Counted from the first letter of the stretch, positions 24,120 to 33,830 are shown. The stretch: DNA of 64,000 nucleotides from Trochalopteron elliotii (GCA_024734555.1 JANPWX010019802.1:1935342-1999341); one strand, 5' to 3'. Numbers and translations: made by a program. Notes: a model not told the origin generated them from the sequence alone.

Positions 24120-24414
24120 ATTTCTCCAATCCCACCCCAGCGATTAAAAGGAGAAACCGAAATGAAAGACCCAATACAATCAACTTACAACTGCTCTTTG
24201 CCCAAAGGTGGTGGTCAATGAAAAATCACTGGGGGGTGGCCTCCTGACTCGATCAGCTGTCTTTCGATGGCGTTGGCAGTTCCTGATCGGCACCTCTTGG
24301 CTATCTCTTGCTAAAACACAAAAGAGACCTGTCGAGGAAGCAGCAACCCAAGGCCGTTCTTCTCCCCAGTGGTCCAGACCGAATGGGGGCGATTCATGAG
24401 GGGAAACTGAGGTT

Positions 24415-24432
24415 GTCCCACATTGGGCACCA
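24415..24432 (-). promoter_or_regulatory. Primer-binding site, nested ERVK
   Basis: Read on the minus strand, TGGTGCCCAATGTGGGAC begins two bases after the LTR end. It differs from the tRNA-Lys1,2 primer site of betaretroviruses at about three positions, two of them consistent with C-to-T change. It confirms that 24,435-25,233 is the 5' LTR. Confidence 0.88.
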
Positions 24433-24434
24433 CT

Positions 24435-25233
24435 TGTCACCGACTGCCCAGGCCCTGGTGGGGAATCTTCTGGGTGCCGTGACCTTCCCTGTGAGTTGTC
24501 TTGACAAGGACGGTCTCTATCTCTACCTCTACCTCTACCTCTACCTCTACCTCTACCTCTACCTCTACCTCTACCTCTACCTCTACCTCTACCTGTATCT
24601 CTATCTCTATCTCTATCTCTATCTCTATCTCTATCTCTATCTCTATCTCTATCTCTATCTCTATCTCTATCTCTATCTCTATCTCTATCTCTATCTCTGG
24701 GGCACAGGCACTCCGGCAGCTCTTTTGTCAGAGGTTAACAAGGCAACCGAGCCTGTCAGCTCTTCAGGCTCTCACTGCAAGTGCAGTGTGTCTAGGCAGG
24801 TCTATCTTCAGGTGGCGCAGGAGTAAAAACAGGAGTCGGTCTCGTCTTCTGAATCCTTCTTTATTCTCCGGAACCGGTGACTCGAAAGACGCTGAGGCTC
24901 ACAGGAGTCGCAGTTATATAGGGACTCCCATGTACGGGGCGGGGTTTGTTACAATCAATAGGGGCAAGGATTGAGACAACCACCATTCGGAGAAAGGATC
25001 CAAAATGAACCAATCAAGGAGGGAGAAAACCAGGAAGTAAAGTAACAGCCAACCAGGAGCAAAACATTTGCAGAGAATGAAAGACTGATGGAACTTTGCA
25101 ACTTATTACCCAGCCTGAGCAACAAGGGAGTCTCTTAGGGAGGCTTTCCTGGGGGATAATACAACTGCTTTAGAGGCTACAGGCCCTCCACAGAAGCACT
25201 GCTTCCTCTGTGGTGGCTTCAGAGGCCTCCACA
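24435..25233 (-). repeat. 5' LTR of nested ERVK
   Basis: This 799-bp LTR on the minus strand has TATATAA (plus about 24,915) and AATAAAG (plus about 24,860), then U5 with a long hexamer tract. It is about 107 bp longer than the 3' LTR, almost entirely because of that tract. U3 and R are nearly identical between the two LTRs. Confidence 0.93.
24514..24698. repeat. Expanded hexamer minisatellite in U5 of 5' LTR
   Basis: CTCTAC units (about 13) give way, after a single CTGTAT, to CTCTAT units (about 16), forming an uninterrupted 185-bp tract. The homologous tract in the other LTR is 79 bp. Confidence 0.95.
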
Positions 25234-26093
25234 TAATTTTACAACTTTTTTGGCCTCAATCATGGCCCCTCACTCAAGCAGCTGTGGCAGTGCATTTTCT
25301 GGTTCTGTTTGTTATATGTTCTTGTTTTATTCATGTGCTGTTTCTCTGTAAGTTGATCCTTCAGTGTACCCCTTCAGTTACTTCCCCTTGGTTTCTTCCT
25401 GGTTACAGTTGCATGTCAGTCTTGTGCTATGTAATCCCCGGGTCCTGTCTGTCTCTTTGGGGCCTCCCCCTGCATCTGGAAAGTTCCAGGGAGAGCCTTG
25501 AGTGATTAGACAGGATCCTGGCTCCCACCTCCTATCTCCCTGTGTTTGTATGCCTGTTAGGTTCAGAGCCACTCCCATGTTGTTGTTGAATGGATTTCTG
25601 CTGAACCCATCCCCCTGTGACACCCCTCAATAAAAGATACTGTACAAGGATGCTCCTCCGCACTACTGAGGCAGACACCCTGAGGTCTAGTTGTCTTTCC
25701 TGTGCAACAATAAACCCAGATTGGTGAACCCTCAACAGCGTCCCTTTTTCTTTTCTTCTGCCATCGTTGCCTCCAGCCTGAGGACAAACCAAGTCCCACA
25801 GGATCCTGAAGGTGGTTAAATCACTGGACGGTACCTCTCTTGCCATGGTGCTAGGGCTGGCCGGGGTGAGGAAACCAGCACACCGCAACACGCAGGTTTT
25901 GGAATCATTGGGTTGGGTGGTTTAACTACAGGTGATTTGTCTCCCATTGTGACTGATGTAAAAAATTCTGAGAGCCAACAGGCTAACATCAGGCCTTATG
26001 TTGCTAATGCCCCACATAATTTATGAGATATTTACGAGATTGTTTAATCCAATGGGGTCTTAAAATCACTATGGATTTTTAACAGGAGCCACT
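25234..26093 (+). pseudogene. pro: Protease, second part, outer provirus (split by a solo LTR)
   Basis: After the nested ERVK the outer protease frame resumes for about 50 bases (25,240-25,290). It is cut again by the solo LTR at 25,291-25,891 and then resumes with a flap-like GIIGLGG at about 25,905-25,925. In the C-terminal part near 26,020-26,080 several codons have become stops. The catalytic triad lies on the other side of the nested ERVK, so this gene is split into three pieces. Confidence 0.75.
25291..25891 (+). mobile_element. Solo LTR in outer protease, ERV1-like, sense
   Basis: An element of about 600 bp starts TGCATTTTC and ends CGCAACAC. It has AATAAA-type signals near 25,630 and 25,708. 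A direct repeat GCAG flanks it at 25,287-25,290 and 25,892-25,895, and the protease frame reads on across it. It is clearly related to 26,981-27,633 in inverted orientation; both share a CCCCCTGTGACACCCCTCAA block. A short duplication suggests ERV1-type integration. Confidence 0.85.
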
Positions 26094-26980
26094 GTGATGA
26101 AGGGCCTTAAACATCCAGTTGTAGCCCTGATATGGTTAACAGATAAACCCATCTGGGTAGACTGGTGGCCTCTCACTACTGAAAAGCTTACTGCCCTGCA
26201 AGAGCTAGTCACAGAAATGCTACAAGCTAGACATCCTGCAGAATCATTCAGCCCATGGAATACCCCTGTTTTTGGGATAAAAAAGGAATCAGGAAAATGG
26301 AGACTTTTGAATGACTTATGGCAAATAAATGCTGTAATGGGAGCTTTACAACCTGGCCTTCTGACTCCCACAATGATCCCACAGGAATGTGAAATAATTG
26401 TCATTGATTTAAAAAACTGGTTTTTTACTATTCCACTGGCTGAACAATATAAGGAAAAATTTGTTTTTACTGTGTGCCTTTTGTTGTGCCTTTTGTTAGG
26501 TTCATGCTGAATCTAACAAAAGATATCAGTGGAGAGTGCTACCTCAATGAATGAGAAATTCTCCAACTGTTTGTCAATGGTTTGTGGCACAAGCCTCATC
26601 AAAAGTGTGAGAGCAATTTAGTAGTTGTTATTGTTATCATTACATAGATAATACCTTGTTGGTGTTTGAGAACAAAGAACAATTATCAGCCCTTGAACAA
26701 TGTGCTGTAACCAACTTGAAAACTTCTGGTTCGGTTACTACCCCCGACAAAGTGCAGAAACAGACACCTTGAAAATATTTGGGATTCCCAGTGACCAATA
26801 CTCAGATTGTGCCTCAACCTGTGAAATTAGATGTTGAAGTTAAAACTGTTACTGATGTACAGAAATTGGTCGGTTCAATAGGCTGGCTTAGATCATACTT
26901 ATGAATAACTAATCATCAAATGCAACCTTTGTTTGAATTATTATCAGGAATCACTTCCCCTACTGATGAGAAATGTCATG
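26094..26980 (+). pseudogene. pol: Reverse transcriptase, outer provirus
   Basis: The 26,094-26,510 frame holds RT fingers and palm: NTPVFGIKKESGKWRLLND, then VIDLKNWFFTIPL with the first catalytic Asp. The YxDD box has decayed to Tyr-Ile-Asp-Asn at 26,641-26,652. Thumb-like sequence with several stops continues to 26,980, where the inverted solo LTR interrupts it. RT is inactive as read. Confidence 0.86.
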
Positions 26981-27633
26981 GTGCACCAATCCACTCACTC
27001 CGGCCAGCCTTGGCACCAGGGCAAGTGAGGTACCCTCCAGTGATTAGATCACCTTCGGGATCCTGTGGGCCTTGGTTTGTCCTCAGGCTGGACAGGCAGA
27101 AGGCAACGATGGTCAGAGAAAAAAGAAGGAGACTGTTGTGGAGTCAACAAACTGGGTTTATTGTTCCACAGGGGAGACAACAGAACCCCAGAGGCTCTGC
27201 CTCAGCAGTGCCTCAACAACGCCTAGGAGCACTCAGAAACAGTATCTTTTATTGAGGGGTGTCACAGGGGGATGGGTTCAGTAAGGATCCAATAATCAGT
27301 AACTGGGGAGTGGCTCTGAACTTGACTGACAAATATAGTAACAAATCACAGGGAGGTGGGAGGGGGCAGCCAGGATCCTGTCCAATCACTTGACGCTCTC
27401 TCTGGATCTTTCCAGAAGCAGGGAGAGGCCCTGGAGTGATGGACAGGACCCGGGGGTTACGTAACACCGTGGCTGACATGTAACTGTAACTGGGAAGAAA
27501 TCAGGGAGCAACCAATCATATATCTGTAATTGGGGAGAAGTCAGGGAGAAGCCAAAGGGTAACTGAAGGGGTACATGGAACAAAGCATGTGAATAAAACA
27601 TGAAGGTTTAACAGATAAAATTAAAAGATGCAC
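26981..27633 (-). mobile_element. Solo LTR between outer RT and RNase H, ERV1-like, antisense
   Basis: A 653-bp minus-strand copy of the same LTR family as 25,291-25,891. The direct repeat CATG lies at 26,977-26,980 and 27,634-27,637 as a candidate 4-bp target duplication. On the minus strand it starts GTGCATC and ends GGTGCAC. AATAAA signals on the minus strand lie near plus 27,250 and 27,160. It makes an inverted pair with its relative about 1.1 kb away. Confidence 0.83.
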
Positions 27634-27637
27634 CATG

Positions 27638-28490
27638 ACAGAAAGACAATTGACTACTGCAGCAAAAAAGACCATAGAGAAAGGTGAATTAGCTTTAACA
27701 CACAAATTTGTTAGCAGGATAGATACCTCTGTTGGTATACAATTGTTTATTTTGAAGGATCATGAAATACCATGTGGAATATTATGTCAATGGAATGATG
27801 ACTGGAAAGACAAACTGCACATTTTGGAATGGATATTTTTATCTTTCAGATCTCAGAAAACAGCTCCAGGACTTTATGAACTTTTTGCAGATATCATCAT
27901 CAAAGGTCGCAGATGTTGTCATGAAATTTGGGGTGTGATCCTATAACTATTGTGATACCTGTACAACAATGGTATTTTGAATGGTGTTTTCAAAATAATC
28001 ATGAGTTGCTTTTTGTTTTATCTTATTTTACAGGCCAGATAACATATTATTTACCTATTTTGACTTCAACAAAAGGCATTCCTTTTGAAGGGAAACAAAT
28101 CTTTTCCCCTGTTCCAGTGGAGGGTGAAACAGTTTTTGCAGACGGATCAGGGAAAATTGTAAAAGCAGCTGTGGCCTGGAAAAAGGATGATCATTGGAAA
28201 TTTGAAGTGATGATTCAACAAGGATCTCCTCAACTGGTTGAACTTTGTGCCGTACTTTTGGCATTTACTTTATTTCCTAATTCTGTAAATATAGTTACTG
28301 ATTCTGTTTATGTTGCTAATTTAGTTAAACATTTAGATCAAGCTGTGTTATATAATATACAGGGGAAACCATTATTTGTGATGTTGTTGAAATTATGGAC
28401 TATTAATTGTAATGGAAAACATATTTATTTTATCGTGCATATTCACAGTCATACATTGTTGTCTGGATTTTTTTGAAGGTAATTCCTATG
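27638..28490 (+). pseudogene. pol: RNase H and connection domain, outer provirus
   Basis: The 27,635-27,946 frame is connection-like (ERQLTTAAKKTIEKGELA). The 27,928-28,476 frame carries RNase H with FADGSG (first Asp), the PQLVELCAVLLA block (catalytic Glu) and IVTDSVYVANLV (second Asp). The protein ends at a stop shortly after the HIHSHT block near 28,450, where RNase H normally continues to integrase. Confidence 0.84.
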
Positions 28491-29093
28491 TAGATTCCCT
28501 TGTGGCTGCTACAGCAGTCAAAACTGTACCCAATGTACCACAACATGCCATTTTGTCTCACCGATTTTTCACCAAGGTGCTTGGACACTACAGCAACAAT
28601 TTAAGTTATCACACAGTGAAGCAAAATCAATTCTTTCTTCTTGTCCTGACTGTCACATCACTCGTATTTCACAATAATATGGTACTAACACCAGAGGTTT
28701 ACTCCCTTTACAAGAACGGCAAACTGATGTTACAAAAATGCCTGAATTTGGTCATTTAAAGTATGTTTGTGTTATGATTGATACTTTTTCTCATGCTGTG
28801 GTTGCATCAGCATTTGCAGGTGAAACAGCTGCAAATGCTGATGCAACTGCAAATGCTATTCATTATTTTCGTCATGCTTTTTCTGTTTTAGGTGTTCCAT
28901 CACATATAAAGATGGTTAATGGCCTGGCATATGTTTTGCAGAACCTGCAAACGTTTTTCTGTGCTTGGGGCAGTGATCATTCTACTGGTATTCCCCATGC
29001 CCATACAGGCCAGGCAATTACTGAACGAGCACATGAAATGTCAGGCTCAAAAACAAAAAGGCAGAAGGCAAAGGGAGCCACCTCAAGTGAGAT
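28491..29093 (+). pseudogene. pol: Integrase zinc and catalytic domains, outer provirus
   Basis: The zinc domain lies at about 28,555-28,680 and the core at 28,715-29,093. The first catalytic Asp sits in QTDVTKMPEFG. The second catalytic position reads KMVNGLAY, so the Asp is replaced by Val. The Glu is kept in TGQAITERAH. Integrase would be inactive. The solo LTR at 29,094 then separates the core from the C-terminal domain. Confidence 0.85.
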
Positions 29094-29701
29094 TGTTGTA
29101 GTGTATCCCTGACTCCCCTGTTTTCCCTCACAGTTGGTCTTGCCCATAGTGTTCCCGTCACTCCCTCTGTCCACATCAAGTCAACCCTGCCCTTCGTTCC
29201 TGATCCTTCTGTGCCAAATCTCAGTGATGCCAACCCCTTGTCTATCCATCAAAGATCACCCCTTCCCCTTTACCTAGAATGTTCTGTGTTTCACGACACC
29301 TGGTTGGTGCCTGAGCTTTGTATCCTCCCCTTTATGTACCCCATTGGTTCTTGCTACTTGTACCTCCCCTTGATTTCCCCGCCTGCTGGATACCTATTGG
29401 TTGTTGCTTTGTCCTACTCACTGTACCACCCAACCCCTGTTCAAAAGCTGCTGCACAGCAGTGACAGTTGCTCTTCTCTCCCTGACCCCTTCGACCCTAA
29501 TAAACCTGTGGGAACGTCATAGAGAGAGCCGCCCTCACACTCCTTTGTTCGGGTCTACATCGGCATCTCCTTGTTCAGCCTGGGGCTGAGCGCCCCAGAG
29601 GTTCAGCGTTGGCACCACTAGTGCCCCGCTGTTCCCCACACTTGCTGGTCTGCTCCTGGAGCTAGCTGGAGCCTCGGAACACCCAAAGGAGCGAACCGAC
29701 A
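29094..29701 (+). mobile_element. Solo LTR in outer integrase, ERV1-like, 4-bp target duplication AGAT
   Basis: A 608-bp TG...CA element (TGTTGTAGTG to GAACCGACA) is flanked by AGAT at 29,090-29,093 and 29,702-29,705. AATAAACC lies near 29,500 and CCCATTGG/CTATTGG boxes lie upstream, giving sense orientation. It differs in sequence from the other LTR families here. A 4-bp duplication fits gammaretrovirus-like ERV1. Confidence 0.88.
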
Positions 29702-29705
29702 AGAT

Positions 29706-30026
29706 AAAGCTGTTTATGTGTTAAACTTCTTATGACCCTTACCTGACTCACAGCTATCTCCTTTCTTTTATCATTTTTCTTCTTTGAATTCTAACCAGCC
29801 AAATTTTCGTAAAAATATTAAGGTATGGGTTAAGGATTTAATTACTGGAATGTGGACTGGTCCAGTGGAATTAATAACTTGGGGAAGGGGATATGCTTGT
29901 GTGTTGACAGATAATGGCCCTCACTGGGCTCCTGCTTGCTGTGTTAAGCCTTACTTAGAGCATACAGGAAAGAACAGGATGGATGGTTCCACAGCCAAAG
30001 CAGAACATGTGGGTGACACTGGCTAA
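29706..30026 (+). pseudogene. pol: Integrase C-terminal domain, outer provirus
   Basis: The clearly coding part is 29,784-30,026: VWVKDLITGMWTGPVELI followed by TWGRGYACVLTDNGPHWAPA, the SH3-like DNA-binding domain. It parallels 18,500-18,687 of the nested element. Stops lie before 29,784. Confidence 0.82.
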
Positions 30027-30032
30027 TGCCAC

Positions 30033-31120
30033 ACATCAGGACACACTGTATTTATCAGTCACCAATCCTGAAAATCCATTTTCTACATGCCTTGTTGGTA
30101 TTCCTCTTGATAAATGGCCTTGATCATCACAAGCCTTTACTGTAACTCAGTGAATCCTGTAAATAATGTAGATCATTGGGATGGCATTTATGCACAACTG
30201 CCTCAAGTTGCAATTGAACCACAGGAATTGGAATTGTTGGGATCATTGAAAATGGATGCATGTGTAATGTTCAAATACACAGGGAAAGACAAAACCAAAA
30301 AGGGGTTGTCTCAGAATGTAGATGCAACGCTGGACATATATAGAAATGCAAGCTTGTGGTGTAATTATACTTCAAGTAGAATACCATGTGCCTTTAATGT
30401 GCCTTTGCAGCTGCTGGAGGTTATGTTTTTAATCTGTGGTGATCGTGCTTGGGCTGGCATTCCAAGTAAAATAAGCAGGAGGCCCTTGCAGTTTGGGACA
30501 ACTTAGCGTACTGATGCCCGACATAACAATGATACATCAAAAACTAAGAAGAAGCAAACAATTACTCCAACACAAATTTACTTTCCAATGTTGGGGTAAT
30601 GTTGCCTTTGGGGACCTGGTTCTGTTATTTTTGCATCCTTTATTGGCACCTGAGGTGACCGCTGCTCAAGCTTTAACCACATTGAATAGACTTGGTTGTT
30701 GGTTGGCTAAACAAAGCAATGGCACGTCTGTAGCTTTAAGTGCGTTACTACTGGATGCGAATAGTTCTAGACACGATACTTGGCAGAATAGAGCAGCTAT
30801 TGATGTTTTGTTATTGGCTCATGGTCATGGATGTCAGGATTTTGAAGGTATGTGTTGTGTGAATTTATGAGATCACAAGTGAATCAATTTACAAGTACAT
30901 TTCAAAGCTGAAAGAGTTAATCAGTTACAGGTGGATGAAAGATGGGGATGGTTGGATGGTCTTTTTAAAGGATGGGGCATCACTGGGTGCCTTAAAATCT
31001 TGTTAAAAAACTGGGTTGTTAATTTTATTGGTGGTTGTAATTATTGCTCTGTGTCTCCCCTGTCTACTGGGATTTTTGCGTAGGGCCCTGCAAAAATCCT
31101 TGGGAGCTGTGTTTGTGGCT
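30033..31120 (+). pseudogene. env: env (SU remnant and TM), outer provirus
   Basis: The SU part is at about 30,033-30,506, with possible N-glycosylation sites in YRNASLWCNYTSS. TM is at 30,493-30,870 and beyond: NRAAIDVLLLAHGHGC and an intact CX6CC motif (CQDFEGMCC). The membrane anchor is expected around 30,960-31,080, but the frame is broken after 30,870. The CX6CC and the preceding immunosuppressive-like block are typical of gamma-type Env, as also found in type D retroviruses. It is related to the nested env. Confidence 0.82.
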
Positions 31121-31126
31121 CAAATA

Positions 31127-31142
31127 CAAAAAAAGGGGGAAT
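31127..31142 (+). promoter_or_regulatory. Polypurine tract, outer provirus
   Basis: AAAAAAAGGGGGA lies just before the 3' LTR, giving the plus-strand priming site. The LTR homology starts within the next few bases at TTCTAG. Confidence 0.85.
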
Positions 31143-31549
31143 TCTAGAGGAGGTTGACAGCAGGTCTGTGAGCCAAATGACTGAGTTAGGAGAAGAAGTT
31201 GTTAAGATTTGTGTATACCTGTGAAAAAAAGAAGACAAGGTCATCAGCATGGGAACCAATAAAACAGAGACAATTAAAGGGTATTTGCAGTTTTGCAGTT
31301 AAAGAAACAGAAATGAGTATATGCCTTTAGACTTTCTGTTAAGGCCTGCCAAATATATTGACATTAATTGTTTTGTACCAATGAACACGATGAGCTGTTT
31401 TAATTAACCAATAATTTAAGTACACATGTTGTTTAGAAACATGTTCTGTACAATCTTTGTTTAGAAATGTATAAAAAGGGAACACACAGCAAATAAATGA
31501 GAAGTTTTGATTCTTTGCTTGGTGTGTCACGTCCATCTATGCAGCAACA
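31143..31549 (+). repeat. 3' LTR of outer provirus
   Basis: It parallels 11,463-11,874, with TGACAG at 31,155, a TATAAAAAG box near 31,469, AATAAA near 31,493 and the end GCAGCAACA. Immediately after it, GTAAGA at 31,551 resembles a splice donor. It is in the same orientation as the downstream SERINC5 gene, with its end about 0.9 kb upstream of the CpG island. Confidence 0.86.
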
Positions 31550-32470
31550 TGTAAGAGTGGAAAATACCTTGTCTCTAGCTGAGTACATGCAGCTTTTGGA
31601 ACACCATTAAAAACCAAGTATGTACCTGTTTTTTATTTATTGTACTGCTATGGTAACTGGCCTCTTCAGTCCCTAGTATAACACCAAATTATGTAATGCA
31701 GATTCATCATATGATCCACTTCCTGATGCATCAACTCCGTTTGTTTGCATTCATGGAGAAACAGAAAGGGGTTTTACATCCTGCAATCCACACCAATTTC
31801 CTTGGTAGGTGTTGCTACATTATCTACACGTATGTACCCCTATTCAAGATAATAGCTTCTAGTTGCACTTAATTCCTAAAGTAAGAGCAGTTAAAACTAG
31901 AAACAGATTTTAAAATAGTTATATTAAATATTACAGCATGCACAAACACACGCAGGACACAAAGCAGTCAAGATGAGGGAGTCTTTCCATAGAGACTCTT
32001 ACTTCCTACTTTTCATAGCTTTGCAGTATTCCTATCTGTGTGGAAAATTCACGTTGCTACAGGTGAGTGTCCACAAAGGAGACAAGAGTCCTATTTAAGT
32101 ACAGACTTCCCCATCCACTTACGACACATCTCCTTAATACGTAGCCCTCCTGTACAACATACACAATCATTAAAATTAGCTTTAAGTCCACCCTGGACAG
32201 AGAAGGTAATATTCATAACTCTGTTAAGTCTTTGTTCTTCTTCACAGTGTTCAGGAGTTTAGCATGACCTTGGCTGAGCAGCAGTGTCAATTAGTAAAGC
32301 TTTCTAAAATTAATGGTTTCTCTCGTTATTTCCTTATCTACAAATCTCTGGCCTTATCTACAACCAGATTCAAGCAGCGTGTTTGTAAAGGCACATTCAT
32401 CTGACACGATGACGCCTGTCCTATCTGAATTTGGTTTTGCAAGTTCCTATGGTCACATGGGAAGCTGAGA
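31550..32470. other. Host sequence between provirus and CpG island
   Basis: Ordinary AT-rich noncoding sequence. I see no gene; GC and CpG content rise after about 32,470. Confidence 0.45.
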
Positions 32471-33830
32471 AATCCTTGCCTAGAACCGCGCATGATTCTT
32501 AGCGACTCAGGCTGGAGTATTTCGGAAACACCGAGGAAAGGTCTCAGCTCCTGTTAAGAAAGCAGGGCCTTACAGCTGTCCGTGGAATAAACATGGCTTT
32601 TCCATGCAGGAATGGGCTTGTGGAAACGGGGCCGTGCGATGCGGCAAAGCGGTTTGCACCGGGGTCGGTGCACTACAGCGTTAAACTTCAATTTGATGCC
32701 CGGCCGCGTAAGATCCGCATGTCAAAATGTCCTATTCACTGAATTTACCAAATTCCAGCTACTCAAAACCAGGTGTTTTAGCGAGTCTATGAGCAGACAA
32801 GCGACCTCAGCAGTGTCCTTGCGAGCAGGACAGCGTACCGAGGATGGCCCCGCTCGGACCCACCCTCCACGTCGCTGCTGCCGCCGCTCCCGCTGACTTG
32901 GGGAGCGAGGCAGCGAGGCTCACAGGCGGGCTGACGACAGCGGAAGCCGGGCGGCGGGGCCGGGCCGGGCTGGCAGCCGGGCAGAGGCGTCCTATTCACT
33001 GAATTTANNNNNNNNNNNNNNNNNNNNNNNNNNNNNNNNNNNNNNNNNNNNNNNNNNNNNNNNNNNNNNNNNNNNNNNNNNNNNNNNNNNNNNNNNNNNN
33101 NNNNNNNNNNNNNNNNNNNNNNNNNNNNNNNNNNNNNNNNNNNNNNNNNNNNNNNNNNNNNNNNNNNNNNNNNNNNNNNNNNNNNNNNNNNNNNNNNNNN
33201 NNNNNNNNNNNNNNNNNNNNNNNNNNNNNNNNNNNNNNNNNNNNNNNNNNNNNNNNNNNNNNNNNNNNNNNNNNNNNNNNNNNNNNNNNNNNNNNNNNNN
33301 NNNNNNNNNNNNNNNNNNNNNNNNNNNNNNNNNNNNNNNNNNNNNNNNNNNNNNNNNNNNNNNNNNNNNNNNNNNNNNNNNNNNNNNNNNNNNNNNNNNN
33401 NNNNNNNGGGCGGGCTCCGGGCCGGGCTGAGCGCCGGGCTTCCTCGGGCCATCGGCGTGGTAGAGGAAAAGCAGCCCTGGCAGCGAGCGGGGGTGCCTGT
33501 GCAGGCTCTCCGAGAGCCCACAGTGGTGTTTCAGTGCCGGTTGCCTCGGTGGATTCCCCTCTGGGAGGGAGGTGGACGCAGGCTGTCGTCTCCCGAGGGG
33601 CGTGCGGACAAACGGGAGCTGCTCCTCTCACCGGCGCCCGCAGCAGGGCAGCAGCATGCGGGTGGAGGTGCCGACATGGAGAGCGGCCTTCCCAAACCCC
33701 TGCACGGCAAGGAGCAATTCCCAAAGGGGAATCAGATCCTTTACAGCTGCGGGAGGCGGTTGGGTGGTAGCCACTGGCTGCAGGTAGTGGGGAGATGAGA
33801 CCACATGATGCAAGAATTGGAATGGTCTTA
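32471..33830 (+). promoter_or_regulatory. SERINC5: CpG island, likely SERINC5 promoter with missing exon 1
   Basis: GC- and CpG-rich sequence with Sp1-type boxes (GGGCGGG at 33,408 and GGGCGGCGGGG near 32,950) surrounds an assembly gap. In vertebrates SERINC5 has a short first coding exon far upstream of exon 2. No such exon with a following donor is visible on either side of the gap, so it may be inside it. The plus orientation is inferred from the gene downstream. It could instead be, or also be, a promoter for an upstream-directed transcript. Confidence 0.6.
33008..33407. other. Assembly gap (400 N)
   Basis: A run of exactly 400 N, probably a placeholder or estimated length. The 19 bases before it (32,989-33,007) repeat 32,729-32,747 exactly, a sign of local assembly trouble. 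Translations that run through it are meaningless. Confidence 0.99.

Larger units (their letters stand above)
14820..25233 (-). mobile_element. Nested antisense ERVK provirus, full length, with TAATTT target duplication
   Basis: This 10.4-kb minus-strand provirus lies inside the outer protease gene. Its ends are TG...CA and it is flanked by the 6-bp direct repeat TAATTT at 14,814-14,819 and 25,234-25,239. The 5' LTR is at 24,435-25,233 and the 3' LTR at 14,820-15,511. Gag, protease, RT, RNase H, integrase and env run from right to left. The PBS (TGGTGCCCAATGTGGGAC) is close to the tRNA-Lys1,2 type. No dUTPase motifs are visible, unlike in the outer element. A 6-bp duplication and Lys PBS fit ERVK. 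Some frames are still long (gag 494 codons, integrase 278), so it is younger than its host element, but pol and env are broken. Confidence 0.93.
11463..31549 (+). mobile_element. Outer provirus: betaretrovirus-like ERV, plus strand, riddled with later insertions
   Basis: Two related LTRs (11,463-11,874 and 31,143-31,549) enclose plus-strand gag, dUTPase, protease, RT, RNase H, integrase and env remnants in canonical order, with a purine tract just before the 3' LTR. Five insertions break it, at 13,177, 14,820, 25,291, 26,981 and 29,094. Removing them and their target duplications leaves about 7.4 kb, a typical provirus size, so little seems to have been lost. The dUTPase next to protease and the betaretrovirus-like order place it near class II ERVs, while the env TM has the CX6CC form typical of gamma-type Env. 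All genes carry stops or frameshifts. A candidate TGTA target duplication sits at 11,459-11,462 and 31,550-31,553. Confidence 0.9.

Noticed and set aside
33457..33813. Frames after the gap as SERINC5 exon 1
   Set aside because: None encodes a short SERINC-like N terminus followed by a donor; they look like GC-rich chance frames.
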